Shown piece by piece: positions 51,730-63,357 of a DNA stretch of 64,000 bases. The stretch comes from Halomonas sp. KG2. Its GTDB lineage: Bacteria > Pseudomonadota > Gammaproteobacteria > Pseudomonadales > Halomonadaceae. The notes beneath the pieces were generated by a model. It had not been told where the DNA came from. It worked only from the letters and a program-made list of their open reading frames with translations, and ran no database searches. The first letter of the stretch is position 1, and every line of letters begins with the position of its first letter. A program made the position numbers and the translations under genes. The stretch is from assembly GCA_030440445.1 (NCBI GenBank), contig CP098528.1:1-64000 (forward strand), given 5' to 3'.

Positions 51730-51977
51730 TGTCATTCCTTGCAACGTCTTTCGCGCTGCCCGTGTTAGTTTAAGCCGACCAGACTGCTATTGAACGGGAT
51801 TTTTAGCTTTTTGTGAACACTGTTTGATAATTTTTTATAGGTTTATAGCAAGGTGCCCAAGGAAAGGGCTGAGTGATAGCCTCATTGCTGGGGCAGGAAG
51901 GGCTTTTTAAAGCAACAGCACTGATGGGTAGCCATGTTTAGACTAAGCTTTGATAACCACAAAAAAGGAGAGCTTCG

Positions 51978-52301
51978 ATGCGATTTACTCTTTGGGTGTT
52001 TTCAATTGCTTTTTGTACATCCCTACTGGTGGCAGGACAAGCGCAAGCCGAAACGTCAGACTCAGATAATACGCAGCATGACGCATTAGACGATGCGGCA
52101 TTAGAGGAGAAGTACGGTATCAAGGCAGGAGCAGTTCAGCGAGAGGAATCCATTTCCAACGACGCTGAGGAAACCAGCGACGTTGAAAGTGACCATGCTG
52201 ATAATAAAGAAGATACACAGGGAGGCACGGGAGGTACTGGTAGTGCCGAGGATGCAATTGAAAGCGGTGAGGGTGAACAGAGCAACAGCGATAATGAGTA
52301 G
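51978..52301 (+). CDS. Small acidic secreted protein, unknown function
   Basis: 107 residues. A clear signal peptide (residues 1-24, FTLWVFSIAFCTSLLVAGQAQA) is followed by a low-complexity acidic mature part rich in Asp, Glu, Ser and Asn, with a GGTGGTGS stretch near residues 82-90. AAGGAGAG lies 6 bases before ATG 51978. No domain is recognised. Very acidic exported proteins are common in halophiles. It stands alone between HAD and fba. Confidence 0.7.
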   Translation: MRFTLWVFSIAFCTSLLVAGQAQAETSDSDNTQHDALDDAALEEKYGIKAGAVQREESISNDAEETSDVESDHADNKEDTQGGTGGTGSAEDAIESGEGEQSNSDNE

Positions 52302-52349
52302 TGCTTTTAGCGTGTTAGGCGTCGCGAATTAGCGCTACACTGCGCTGCA

Positions 52350-52379
52350 ATAAAATAAGGCGACCAATCGGCCGCCTTA
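52350..52379 (-). terminator. Terminator downstream of fba
   Basis: On the minus strand, AAGGCGGCC pairs with GGTCGCCTT (one G-U pair, GATT loop; 52357-52378 on the plus strand), followed by a short T-rich TATTTTATT. It ends the tkt-to-fba gene run. Confidence 0.65.
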
Positions 52380-52401
52380 AATGGAACACGTGAAGAGAAC
52401 G

Positions 52402-53466
52402 TTACTTCACTTTAGGAGCTAGCTCGCCACGCTCGTAGCGCTGGAACATAACTTCTAAGTTGACGGGCTTAATTTTGCTCGCATTACCAGCAGTACCGAA
52501 CGCTTCATAGCGCGCAATACACAGGTCACGCATGGCGGTCACGGTTTCTTTAAGGAATTTACGCGGGTCGAACTCGGAAGGGTTCTGGGCCATAAAGCGG
52601 CGGACGGCACCCGTAGAGGCAAGGCGTAAATCGGTGTCGATGTTGACTTTACGAACACCGTGTTTAATGCCTTCGATGATCTCTTCGACCGGTACACCGT
52701 ACGTTTCCGGAATTTGACCGCCATACTGGTTAATCACTTCCAGCCACTCTTGTGGCACGGATGATGAACCGTGCATTACCAAATGCGTGTCGGGAATGCG
52801 CGCATGGATCTCTTTAATGCGTTGGATCGACAGGGTGTCGCCAGTGGGTGGCTTGGTGAATTTATAAGCCCCGTGGCTGGTGCCAATGGCGATAGCCAGT
52901 GCATCTACGTGGGTTGCTTTGACAAACTCGGCAGCTTCTTCCGGATCGGTGAGCATCTGCTCCATATCCAGTTTGCCCTCGGCGCCAATGCCGTCTTCTT
53001 CGCCAGCCATCCCCGTCTCTAAGCTACCTAGACAGCCTAGCTCGCCTTCCACGGAGACACCGCAAGCATGCGCCATTTCTACGGCACGACGAGTGACATC
53101 GACGTTGTAGTCATAGTCCATCGGTGTTTTACCGTCTTCACCCAACGAGCCGTCCATCATGACTGAGGAGAAGCCGAGTTGAATGGAGCGTTGGCAAACA
53201 GCAGGGCTAGTACCGTGGTCCTGGTGCATTACGACTGGAATATGCGGGAATTCTTCAACTGCTGCCAAGATCAGGTGGCGCAGGAAGGGGGCACCGGCAT
53301 ATTTCCGCGCGCCAGCAGAGGCTTGCACGATAACCGGCGAGTCAGTGGCGTCAGCAGCTTCCATGATGGCGCGCATCTGCTCAAGGTTATTAACGTTGAA
53401 TGCTGGAATACCGTAGCCATATTCGGCTGCGTGGTCGAGCATTTGGCGCATGCTGATCAAAGCCAT
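52402..53466 (-). CDS. fba: Class II fructose-bisphosphate aldolase
   Basis: Zinc-dependent aldolase of glycolysis, gluconeogenesis or the Calvin-type pathway. The 354-residue product has [46 protein letters not shown] and [13 protein letters not shown], the pattern of the Calvin-cycle subtype. It is the last gene of the epd-pgk-fba series, 64 bp after pgk. Confidence 0.96.
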   Translation of the reverse strand: MALISMRQMLDHAAEYGYGIPAFNVNNLEQMRAIMEAADATDSPVIVQASAGARKYAGAPFLRHLILAAVEEFPHIPVVMHQDHGTSPAVCQRSIQLGFSSVMMDGSLGEDGKTPMDYDYNVDVTRRAVEMAHACGVSVEGELGCLGSLETGMAGEEDGIGAEGKLDMEQMLTDPEEAAEFVKATHVDALAIAIGTSHGAYKFTKPPTGDTLSIQRIKEIHARIPDTHLVMHGSSSVPQEWLEVINQYGGQIPETYGVPVEEIIEGIKHGVRKVNIDTDLRLASTGAVRRFMAQNPSEFDPRKFLKETVTAMRDLCIARYEAFGTAGNASKIKPVNLEVMFQRYERGELAPKVK

Positions 53467-53530
53467 GGGATCACCTTAGTTGGGTTGTATGTAGGTACAA
53501 AGGCAGTGAGCGTGCCATTTGTTTAAAGAT

Positions 53531-54700
53531 TTAACCGCGCTGAGCGGCAGCTTCGAGTGCGGCGACGGCAGGCAACTGCTTGCCTTCAACGTACTCAAGA
53601 AATGCGCCACCGCCAGTAGAGATATAGGAAACGCGGTCAGCAATGGCATATTTATCAATCGCTGCTAACGTATCACCGCCCCCTGCAATTGAGAAAGCAC
53701 TGCTGTCGGCAATCGCCTGAGAAAGCACTTCGGTTCCTTTACCAAACTGATCAATTTCAAATACACCAACAGGGCCGTTCCACAAAATAGTGCCTGCATT
53801 TTTCAGTAAGCTGGCTAAGTGGCTAGCGGTGTCGGGACCGATATCCAGAATCATTTCGTTATCGGCGACCTGATCAACTGGCTTGATGACAGCTTCTGCG
53901 GAATCAGAAAACTCAGTGGCAACGACGACATCCGTCGGTAATGGAATGGCTACTTTTTCCATGAGCGCTTTTGCCTGGCCGATTAAATCTGCCTCAAAGA
54001 GCGATTTGCCAACATTATAGCCTGCCGCAGCGATAAACGTGTTGGCGATACCACCGCCAACAATCAGTTGGTCGCATTTGTCTGAAAGGGCGGTGAGTAC
54101 GTCTAACTTGGTGGATACTTTAGAGCCGCCTACAATGGCTGTCATAGGTCGCGCCGGATTTGCCAATGCTTTTTCAAGTGCATCAAGCTCTTGGGCAAGC
54201 AGCGGTCCTGCACACGCCTGTGGGGCAAAGCGCGCCACGCCATGAGTAGAAGCCTGTGCGCGATGAGCCGTACCGAAGGCATCCATGACAAAAACGTCGC
54301 ATAACGCTGCGTATTGTTTGGAAAGCTGTTCGTCGTCTTTTTTCTCACCGTTGTTAAAGCGCACGTTTTCTAGCAGCACAACATCGCCATTAGCCAATGC
54401 TGGCGCTGTATCGAGATAATCGCTGATTAGCGTAACGGGGCGGCTAAGCAGCTCGCCTAAGCGCTCAGCGACGGGAGCGAGTGAAAACTCTTCAGCGGGC
54501 TCACCTTCAGTAGGACGGCCTAAGTGACTCATTAGCATCACTTTTGCACCTGCTTGAGCTGCTGCCTGAATGGTTGGCAGCGCCGCGCGAAGACGAGCGT
54601 CACTGGAAACACGGCCATGCTTGATCGGTACGTTAAGGTCTTCACGAATCAGCACGCGCTGCCCTTCCAGGGGCAGGTCGGTCATTTTTTGCACGTTCAT
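53531..54700 (-). CDS. pgk: Phosphoglycerate kinase
   Basis: Transfers phosphate from 1,3-bisphosphoglycerate to ADP. At 389 residues it matches E. coli Pgk (387). It has [44 protein letters not shown] and the nucleotide loop [18 protein letters not shown] 54700 has GAGGAAA upstream and fits the family; a longer frame to 54739 does not. It sits between epd and fba. Confidence 0.96.
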   Translation of the reverse strand: MNVQKMTDLPLEGQRVLIREDLNVPIKHGRVSSDARLRAALPTIQAAAQAGAKVMLMSHLGRPTEGEPAEEFSLAPVAERLGELLSRPVTLISDYLDTAPALANGDVVLLENVRFNNGEKKDDEQLSKQYAALCDVFVMDAFGTAHRAQASTHGVARFAPQACAGPLLAQELDALEKALANPARPMTAIVGGSKVSTKLDVLTALSDKCDQLIVGGGIANTFIAAAGYNVGKSLFEADLIGQAKALMEKVAIPLPTDVVVATEFSDSAEAVIKPVDQVADNEMILDIGPDTASHLASLLKNAGTILWNGPVGVFEIDQFGKGTEVLSQAIADSSAFSIAGGGDTLAAIDKYAIADRVSYISTGGGAFLEYVEGKQLPAVAALEAAAQRG

Positions 54701-54748
54701 GTGAGCGGTTTCCTCGTGTTCAAGCAGATGAAAAGACATGATGCAGGC

Positions 54749-55792
54749 CTAGCGAGCGTTGCTTTTGGAAAGCGATGCCAGCCGTTGGGTGATATCCAGC
54801 ATACGATTGGCAAAGCCCCATTCATTATCAAACCAACACAGCAGCTTAATTAAGCGTGTCCCCGCGACCCGTGTTTGCGTGGCGTCTAGGATGCCAGAGC
54901 GTGGATCATGATTAAAATCTATCGATGCCATGGGGGCTTCGGTATAGCCTAATACGCCAGCTAAGCGCTGCTGACTGGCGGATCGTAGTAAGTCGTTAAC
55001 GTGCTCGGCACTCGTATCACAACGCACAGTCAATGCGGCATCCATGGCAGAGACATTAATGGTGGGTACGCGCACGTGCAGACATTCAAAACGACCGGAC
55101 AGACTTGGCATCAAGCGGCTGATCCCGACGGCCAACCCCGTGTCTACGGGGACAATCGACTGCATGGCCGAGCGTGTCAGGCGCAGATCCGTTTGATGAT
55201 AAGCATCAATGACGGGCTGGTCGTTCATGGCCGAGTGGATAGTGGTGGTAACGCCGTGTTCAAGCCCCAGTGCTTCGTCCAATACGGTGAGTAACGGGAC
55301 AAGGCAGTTGGTGGTGCATGAGGCCGCTGAGAGAATGCGGTGGGAGAGTGTGAGCTCATGTTCGTTGATGCCCCACACAATCGTCGTATCCACATCGCTT
55401 TCGGCGGGTTGAGAAAACAGCAATCGCTTAGCGCCCGCGGCTAAATGCTGCTCCGCTGTCGCACGATCCTTGAAACTTCCAGAGCATTCCAGAACTAAAT
55501 CAATGTCTAGTGCTGCCCAGGGCAGAGCCTGCGGATCACGCTCGCAAAGAACGTGTATGCGCTGGCCATTGATAAGCAGGCATTCACCGTCATTGTCTAC
55601 TTCGCCTGGGAAACGACCATGGGTCGTATCGTAGCGAGTAAGGTAGGTAATTGTCGCAAGATCAGATAGCTCATTGATAGCGACCACTTCAATTTCTGGG
55701 TGGTTGCGCTCAACCAACGCTCTTAACACGCATTGGCCAATGCGCCCGTAACCATTAATGGCAATTCGATATGTCGAGTTTGCATTAGCCAT
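54749..55792 (-). CDS. epd: Erythrose-4-phosphate dehydrogenase / GAPDH family
   Basis: NAD-dependent dehydrogenase of the GAPDH family, 347 residues. It has RIAINGYGRIGQCVLRAL, the catalytic Cys in SAASCTTNCLVPLL, TTIHSAMNDQPVIDAYH, and CWFDNEWGFANRMLD. It is closest by eye to E. coli Epd (pyridoxal phosphate route), and the gene order epd-pgk-fba agrees. No other gap gene lies here, so glyceraldehyde-3-phosphate activity cannot be excluded. Confidence 0.87.
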   Translation of the reverse strand: MANANSTYRIAINGYGRIGQCVLRALVERNHPEIEVVAINELSDLATITYLTRYDTTHGRFPGEVDNDGECLLINGQRIHVLCERDPQALPWAALDIDLVLECSGSFKDRATAEQHLAAGAKRLLFSQPAESDVDTTIVWGINEHELTLSHRILSAASCTTNCLVPLLTVLDEALGLEHGVTTTIHSAMNDQPVIDAYHQTDLRLTRSAMQSIVPVDTGLAVGISRLMPSLSGRFECLHVRVPTINVSAMDAALTVRCDTSAEHVNDLLRSASQQRLAGVLGYTEAPMASIDFNHDPRSGILDATQTRVAGTRLIKLLCWFDNEWGFANRMLDITQRLASLSKSNAR

Positions 55793-55852
55793 GTCGCGAA
55801 GCGGCTCTCAAAAAATTGCTCAATGATAGCGTATTTCAACTGAGTTTTTTTT

Positions 55853-56572
55853 TCAGCTGACCGTGCCGATCAGCCGCCAGGCGAGTGGCAGCAATAGGGC
55901 GGTAAAAATACCGGTTAAACTCATGCCTAACGAGGCAAACGCGCCGGCCGTTGGGCTAAGTTCAAAGGCTCGCACAGTGCCAATGGCATGGCCATTGAGA
56001 CCCAGTGCGAAACCAATAATGCGTTCATCGTTAATTTTAAGCAGCCGAGCAACGACACTCACGAAGGGAATAGTAACGACTCCTGTCATTAACAGCGCCC
56101 CCATGAGTAACGCTACGTTGCCGCCGAGCTGTTCAGTAATGCCGATGGCAATTGGCGCGGTGACTGATTTGGCGGCGAGTGACGCCAAAATAGTCGGGCT
56201 AGCCCCCATCAGCCAAGCAATGCCGATTGCGTAGCAGGCCGCTAGTGCGGCGGCGACTGGTAAGCAAAGTGTCAGCGGTTGCCAAAGCTCACGAATGCGC
56301 GGCAACTGTTGATAGAGCGGCATGCCTAAGGCAACGGTCGCCGGCCCTAACAAAATGGTGAGCCATGAGGCCCCTTGTTGGTAAATCGAATAAGGCAGCC
56401 CTATCGCGACAAGTGCCGCTGCTAATAGCAACGCAGCGATTAGAATTGCGGGTAGCCAAGAAGGGTTGCGCAAGCGCTTAAAAATCAGGTTGCCGAGCAA
56501 ATAGGCTGCAAGGGTAAGTCCTACAGCAAACAGCGGTGTGGCTGTTAGAGTGGACAACATATCAGTGGGCAT
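55853..56572 (-). CDS. LrgB/CidB family membrane protein
   Basis: 239-residue multi-pass membrane protein with about seven hydrophobic segments. It has KSVTAPIAIGITEQLGG and FALGLNGHAIGTVRAFELSP, the signature region of the LrgB family. LrgAB/CidAB were first described as holin-like cell death regulators; B. subtilis and S. mutans relatives move pyruvate. It overlaps the LrgA gene by 11 bp, so the two subunits are coupled. ATG 56560 is an alternative start. Confidence 0.88.
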   Translation of the reverse strand: MPTDMLSTLTATPLFAVGLTLAAYLLGNLIFKRLRNPSWLPAILIAALLLAAALVAIGLPYSIYQQGASWLTILLGPATVALGMPLYQQLPRIRELWQPLTLCLPVAAALAACYAIGIAWLMGASPTILASLAAKSVTAPIAIGITEQLGGNVALLMGALLMTGVVTIPFVSVVARLLKINDERIIGFALGLNGHAIGTVRAFELSPTAGAFASLGMSLTGIFTALLLPLAWRLIGTVS

Positions 56573-56915
56573 CTGATCGCCCAATTAGCCGTTGTAATAA
56601 CCATAACGTGGTAATCACGCTTAATAACGTCCCTAGCAATAGCGCAATGAGTATGGCGAACCACTGACCCGCGAGTTCATCCAGAATAAAGAACACGCCA
56701 ACGACGCCTGGCATAATCAACATGGCCAGCAGCGCGATTAATGGTTGTGCTGCGGCCGCCAAACTAGAAGGCACGCGCCCTAAGACGCCAAGGGTGGCAC
56801 ATAGCAGTAGCATGCCCACCACCCCCGAAGAAAAAGGCAAACCGGAGAAGTGGATGACCACTTCCCCAATTAACCAATAGCTAATTAGCCAAAGCAGACC
56901 ATTTAGCGCGGGCAT
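56562..56915 (-). CDS. LrgA/CidA family membrane protein
   Basis: 117-residue protein with four membrane helices. It has LIGEVVIHFSGLPFSSGVVGML (the family pattern of a P-x-x-G-x-x-G-M helix), PLIALLAMLIMPGVVGVFF and a basic C-terminus. It probably forms a complex with the overlapping LrgB. It begins 34 bp after tkt ends, on the same strand. Confidence 0.86.
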   Translation of the reverse strand: MPALNGLLWLISYWLIGEVVIHFSGLPFSSGVVGMLLLCATLGVLGRVPSSLAAAAQPLIALLAMLIMPGVVGVFFILDELAGQWFAILIALLLGTLLSVITTLWLLQRLIGRSDAH

Positions 56916-56948
56916 GGCAGAACCCACGCTAGATTAGCCTGCATGGCG

Positions 56949-58940
56949 TTAGCCCAGCAGCTCATTGGCCTGTTTAACAATATTTTCAACCGTAAAGCCG
57001 AAATGTTTGAACAGTTCGCCCGCAGGTGCAGATTCACCGTAGGTGGTCATGCCGATAACACGACCATCCAGGCCAACGTACTTGTACCAGTAGTCGGCAT
57101 GGCCCGCTTCGATAGCAATCCGCTTGGTGACTGCCTTGGGCAGTACACTTTCACGGTATTCCGCGTCCTGGCCATTAAAGCAGTAGGTTGACGGCATGGA
57201 AACCACGCGCACTGCGCTACCCTGCCGCTCTAGTTCTGCTGCGGCGTCCATGGCAAGCGATACTTCAGAGCCGGTAGCAATCAAAATCAGCTCGGGCGTG
57301 CCGTCGCTGTCTTTCAAAATGTAACCACCACGCTGAATAGCCGCTAATTGCGCCTTGGTGCGCTGCTGGTGAGGCAGGTTCTGGCGCGAGAGCACTAACG
57401 CGGTGGGGCCAGCGTGGCGCTTCACCGCGGCATCCCAGGAAGCCGCTGTTTCAACCGCGTCACAGGGGCGCCATGTGTTCAGGTTAGGCGTTGTGCGCAG
57501 GCTGGTTAGCTGCTCAATCGGCTGGTGGGTGGGACCATCTTCGCCCAGGCCAATAGAGTCATGGGTAAATACATAAATGGCTTGTTGGCCCATCAGTGCG
57601 GCCATCCGCACGGCGTTACGCATGTATTCCATGAAAATCAGGAAGGTCGCGCCATACGGAACGAAACCACCGTGCAGGGCGATACCATTCATCACCGCGC
57701 CCATGCCGAACTCACGTACCCCATAGTGCAGGTAATTGCCGCTAGCGTCTTCCGGCGTGATGGCTTTGGCGCCCTTCCAGAAGGTCAAGTTAGACGGCGC
57801 AAGATCGGCACTGCCGCCTAGCAGCTCGGGCATTTGCGGGCCGATAACATTCAACGCTTCAAAAGAGGCCTTACGAGAGGCAATGCTTTCACCTTTCTCT
57901 TGAGCCTGCTCAATGAGCGCGGTGGTTGACAGCTCTGCCGGTAGCTGCGCCTTCATGCGGCGCTCAAACTCTTTGGCTTCGGCTGGGAATGCGTCGGCAT
58001 AACGGGCGAAGCGGGCATCCCACTCCTGCTGACGGGTTTTGCCAGCGTTACGGGCATCCCAAGCAGAATAAACGGGCTCGGGGATATGGAACGGTGCGTG
58101 TTCCCAGCCGAGTTGCTTACGGGCGAGGGCCACTTCGTCGTCACCTAAGGGCGCGCCGTGTGCCTCTTCTTTGCCCTGTTTGTTAGGTGCGCCAAAGCCA
58201 ATGATTGTTTTGCAGATAATCAGGCTAGGCTTATCGTCGTGGCTCTTGGCTAATTCAATGGCCGCTTTGATCTCTTCCGGCTTATGACCGTCGACGTTTG
58301 GCACCACGTGCCAGCCGTACGCTTCAAAGCGCTTAGCGGTATCGTCGGTAAACCAGCCTTCCACCTCACCATCAATAGAGATGCCGTTGTCATCATACAG
58401 GGCAATCAGCTTGCCAAGCTGTTGAGTACCTGCCAGCGATGCGGCTTCATGGGAGATGCCTTCCATTAAGCAGCCGTCACCCAGGAAGCACCACGTATGG
58501 TGATCAACAATGTTGTGGCCAGGGCGATTAAACTGCGCGGCCAGCGTTTTTTCAGCAATCGCAAAACCAACGGCGTTGGCGAACCCTTGGCCCAGCGGAC
58601 CGGTGGTGGTTTCGATGCCTGGGGCGTAGCCAAATTCGGGGTGGCCAGCCGTAGGCGAATGCAACTGGCGGAAATTCTGCAGCTGTTCCAGGCTTAATTC
58701 ATAGCCGCTGAGGTGCAGCAGCGAATAAAGCAGCATTGAGCCGTGGCCATTAGACAACACGAAGCGGTCGCGATCAGCCCACTTGGGATCTTCGGGGTTG
58801 TGCTTGAGGTAGTCATTCCACAGCACCTCGGCGATATCAGCCATGCCCATAGGCGCGCCAGGGTGGCCAGATTTGGCCTTCTGAACAGCATCCATGGAAA
58901 GGGCGCGAATGGCATTGGCCAGCTCAAAACGGGACGGCAT
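56949..58940 (-). CDS. tkt: Transketolase
   Basis: Thiamine diphosphate enzyme moving two-carbon units in the pentose phosphate or Calvin-type pathways. At 663 residues it equals E. coli TktA. It has [40 protein letters not shown], the ThDP motif [35 protein letters not shown] and the C-terminal [23 protein letters not shown] lies 8 bases before ATG 58940. It heads the minus-strand run ending in fba and is divergent from metK. Confidence 0.97.
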   Translation of the reverse strand: MPSRFELANAIRALSMDAVQKAKSGHPGAPMGMADIAEVLWNDYLKHNPEDPKWADRDRFVLSNGHGSMLLYSLLHLSGYELSLEQLQNFRQLHSPTAGHPEFGYAPGIETTTGPLGQGFANAVGFAIAEKTLAAQFNRPGHNIVDHHTWCFLGDGCLMEGISHEAASLAGTQQLGKLIALYDDNGISIDGEVEGWFTDDTAKRFEAYGWHVVPNVDGHKPEEIKAAIELAKSHDDKPSLIICKTIIGFGAPNKQGKEEAHGAPLGDDEVALARKQLGWEHAPFHIPEPVYSAWDARNAGKTRQQEWDARFARYADAFPAEAKEFERRMKAQLPAELSTTALIEQAQEKGESIASRKASFEALNVIGPQMPELLGGSADLAPSNLTFWKGAKAITPEDASGNYLHYGVREFGMGAVMNGIALHGGFVPYGATFLIFMEYMRNAVRMAALMGQQAIYVFTHDSIGLGEDGPTHQPIEQLTSLRTTPNLNTWRPCDAVETAASWDAAVKRHAGPTALVLSRQNLPHQQRTKAQLAAIQRGGYILKDSDGTPELILIATGSEVSLAMDAAAELERQGSAVRVVSMPSTYCFNGQDAEYRESVLPKAVTKRIAIEAGHADYWYKYVGLDGRVIGMTTYGESAPAGELFKHFGFTVENIVKQANELLG

Positions 58941-59187
58941 GGGGGTGCTCCTCGCCTGAAAACGGAAATAATAAAGGCGCTATTGTCGCTGACTTCCCCG
59001 GCGGCGGCAAATTCTGGAGCCACGTTCTGGGAAGAACCCCCAACAGCGTGTAGACTCTGCCTCCCGAAGTGGTAGCGAAAATGGTCGTGCCGCTTCTATA
59101 TATGGGCAGGGAACTGAACTTCCTGCCATGATTTCCTGCTGATGCTGCGGTCACTCTGCAGCCGTCATACAGAGGGTCGAGAGCGCG

Positions 59188-60408
59188 ATGAGCGAATATT
59201 CCCTGTTTACCTCCGAGTCTGTCTCAGAAGGGCATCCTGATAAGATTGCCGACCAGATTTCCGACGCGGTACTAGATGCCATTATCGCCCGAGATAAACA
59301 GGCCCGCGTTGCCTGTGAAACCATGGTGAAGACAGGCGTTGCCATTATTGCTGGTGAGATCACCACCTCTGCGTGGGTTGATCTGGAAGCGCTGGTACGT
59401 GATGTGATTACCGATATTGGCTATACCTCATCTCGCGTGGGCTTTGATGGTGCAACCTGTGGGGTGATCAACCTGATCGGCAAGCAAAGCGTTGATATCG
59501 CTCAGGGCGTCGACCGCACGAAACCTGAAGATCAGGGGGCTGGCGATCAAGGGTTGATGTTTGGTTACGCGACGAACGAAACCGATTCGTTTATGCCGGC
59601 GCCAATTCACTACTCGCACCGTTTGGTTGAGCGTCAGGCGGAGCTGCGCAAAAACGGTCTGCTGCCGTGGCTACGCCCAGATGCCAAAAGTCAGGTAACG
59701 TTCCGTTATAACGCGGAAGGCAAACCCTGTGGCGTCGATGCTATCGTATTGTCTACTCAGCACGACCCGGAAATCGGCCAAGACGACCTGCGCAAAATGG
59801 TTAAGCGCGAAATCGTCGAGCAGGTGATTCCCGCTGAGTGGCTGGATGAGAATACCCAGTACCACATTAATCCGACCGGCCAGTTTGTTATTGGCGGCCC
59901 GGTGGGCGACTGTGGCTTAACTGGGCGTAAAATTATCGTCGATACGTACGGCGGTATGGCGCGCCATGGCGGTGGGGCCTTCTCTGGCAAGGATCCGTCA
60001 AAAGTTGACCGCAGTGCCGCTTACGCTGGCCGTTACGTGGCTAAAAACGTCGTTGCCGCAGGCTTGGCTGATAAGTGCGAAATCCAGGTCTCCTACGCGA
60101 TCGGCGTTGCCGAACCGACGTCGGTTTCCATCGACACCTTCGGCACCGGTAAAGTCGACGATGCTAAAATTGTCGAGCTAGTGCGTGAGCACTTTGATCT
60201 GCGCCCTTACGCGATTACCAAAATGCTCGACCTGCTACACCCGATGTACCGCCTCACGTCTGCTTATGGTCACTTTGGACGTGAGCCGTTTGAGCATAGC
60301 TACAGCTGGGTAGACGACAAAGGCCAAGTGCATACAGAAACCTTTACCGCCTTCCCGTGGGAAAAAACCGATAAAGCCGACACTCTGCGTCAGGCTGCCG
60401 GTTTGTAA
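59188..60408 (+). CDS. metK: S-adenosylmethionine synthase
   Basis: Makes SAM from methionine and ATP. The 406-residue product has [60 protein letters not shown] and [20 protein letters not shown]. It is slightly longer than E. coli MetK (384). About 250 bp separate it from the divergent tkt; I see no riboswitch fold there. A terminator follows at 60435-60468. metF lies 3 kb downstream. Confidence 0.97.
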   Translation: MSEYSLFTSESVSEGHPDKIADQISDAVLDAIIARDKQARVACETMVKTGVAIIAGEITTSAWVDLEALVRDVITDIGYTSSRVGFDGATCGVINLIGKQSVDIAQGVDRTKPEDQGAGDQGLMFGYATNETDSFMPAPIHYSHRLVERQAELRKNGLLPWLRPDAKSQVTFRYNAEGKPCGVDAIVLSTQHDPEIGQDDLRKMVKREIVEQVIPAEWLDENTQYHINPTGQFVIGGPVGDCGLTGRKIIVDTYGGMARHGGGAFSGKDPSKVDRSAAYAGRYVAKNVVAAGLADKCEIQVSYAIGVAEPTSVSIDTFGTGKVDDAKIVELVREHFDLRPYAITKMLDLLHPMYRLTSAYGHFGREPFEHSYSWVDDKGQVHTETFTAFPWEKTDKADTLRQAAGL

Positions 60409-60434
60409 ACCAAGCAACGCCTGTCGTAAGAGAG

Positions 60435-60468
60435 AACGCCCCTATGGCCTACGCCAAGGGGCGTTTTT
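60435..60468 (+). terminator. metK terminator
   Basis: AACGCCCCT (60435-60443) pairs with AGGGGCGTT (60457-60465), and an inner TGGC/GCCA helix extends the stem. TTTTT follows. Confidence 0.88.
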
Positions 60469-60504
60469 GTTGTGCGTTGAACGGGATGATAAGCCTTACG
60501 CTAA

Positions 60505-62232
<1,728 letters not shown>

Positions 62233-62237
62233 CCTAT

Positions 62238-63179
62238 TCAGAGGTCACCTAGCCCGGTAAGGCGCAGCATGAGGTGGAGATAGAGAGGAATGAGTAATGG
62301 CGCTAATAGCGTGGTGGTAAGCACCGCTAATGCTCCTTTTTGCGGTTGAATCCCTAGCTCCATCGCGACCACCACCACGTTAGAGGCCATGGGGACGACG
62401 CCTAGCAACAGTAATGCCATACCGAGTTCTGGCGTAAGCGGCCCCAGGGTCTGAAGCAATAAAACAGCGATTAGCATTACCAACGGCCAAAGCAGATATC
62501 GTAAGCCCACGCAGGTGGCAACAAAGCGGGAGTCCCAAGCATCAAGCGTCACCTGGCTAAGGGTCATGCCGATAATCATCATGCCTAGCAGGGTGTAGGT
62601 GGCAGGGAAAACGTCAAGCGAGTTCATCAGTGCGCTGGGCAGTGTCACGTTGAGTGCACTCAGCAGCAGCGCAGACAAAAACGCGTAAACCAACGGCAGT
62701 CGAGCAATTTTGATCAGACTTTGGCGCATAGAAAAGTGGCCGCGGGCGCTTAAGTAAAAACCCACCGTAAACTCGTATAGATTAATCCCTAACATGCAGA
62801 AGAGATAAAGCGTGACACCTTCTGGCGGCAGTAAAATTAGCGCCACGGGCAGGCCAAAGTAACCGGTATTGCCAGTGCCAGAGGAGAACGCTAACAGCGC
62901 CCCTTCCTGTGGCCCAAAGCGGTGCTGGGTAAACCAGCGTACGGCCAGCGCCATGGTACTTACCAAGATGAATAGCGCCAGCGTTAATAGCAGATACTCT
63001 GCCGTGGGGCCGCCGTTCATCAGTGCACGGAAAATGGTCAGTGGTGCGATCAGATAAACCAGTAATGTGGCGATGGGGCGCGGGTCGATTTTTAAGCGCT
63101 GTGCGGCAATCCACCCCAAGCCTACAAACCCCAATAACATCAGCAGTGGCCCCATTAGGGCGCTTGGTGCTAAATCCAT
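62238..63179 (-). CDS. AEC family transporter
   Basis: 313-residue permease of the auxin efflux carrier/malonate transporter family, with about ten membrane helices in two halves. It has FSSGTGNTGYFGLPVALIL, where the conserved N-x-G-Y-x-G-L-P marks the family, and VVPMASNVVVVAMELG in the second half. Substrate unknown. AGGA is 8 bases before ATG 63179. It is convergent with ligB, 5 bp apart. Confidence 0.85.
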   Translation of the reverse strand: MDLAPSALMGPLLMLLGFVGLGWIAAQRLKIDPRPIATLLVYLIAPLTIFRALMNGGPTAEYLLLTLALFILVSTMALAVRWFTQHRFGPQEGALLAFSSGTGNTGYFGLPVALILLPPEGVTLYLFCMLGINLYEFTVGFYLSARGHFSMRQSLIKIARLPLVYAFLSALLLSALNVTLPSALMNSLDVFPATYTLLGMMIIGMTLSQVTLDAWDSRFVATCVGLRYLLWPLVMLIAVLLLQTLGPLTPELGMALLLLGVVPMASNVVVVAMELGIQPQKGALAVLTTTLLAPLLIPLYLHLMLRLTGLGDL

Positions 63180-63357
63180 TTCTGCATCCTGAGTCGCTAG
63201 GTAACGACATCGTTGTGTGAATAGCTAAGTAGTTGCGTAAATAGCTAACATGAGCCGAATTAAAGGCCGACCGTGGAATCTTTCATTAGCTCCAGCGCGG
63301 CGGAAAGAGGAGAATAACCTAAATTATCACGATGTTAACGCTTTACGAGGAAGTCCC

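Noticed and set aside
58941-59187. SAM or SAH riboswitch before metK
   Set aside because: Only a small CTGCGG-CTGCAG-like hairpin is present; I see no conserved riboswitch core or expression platform.
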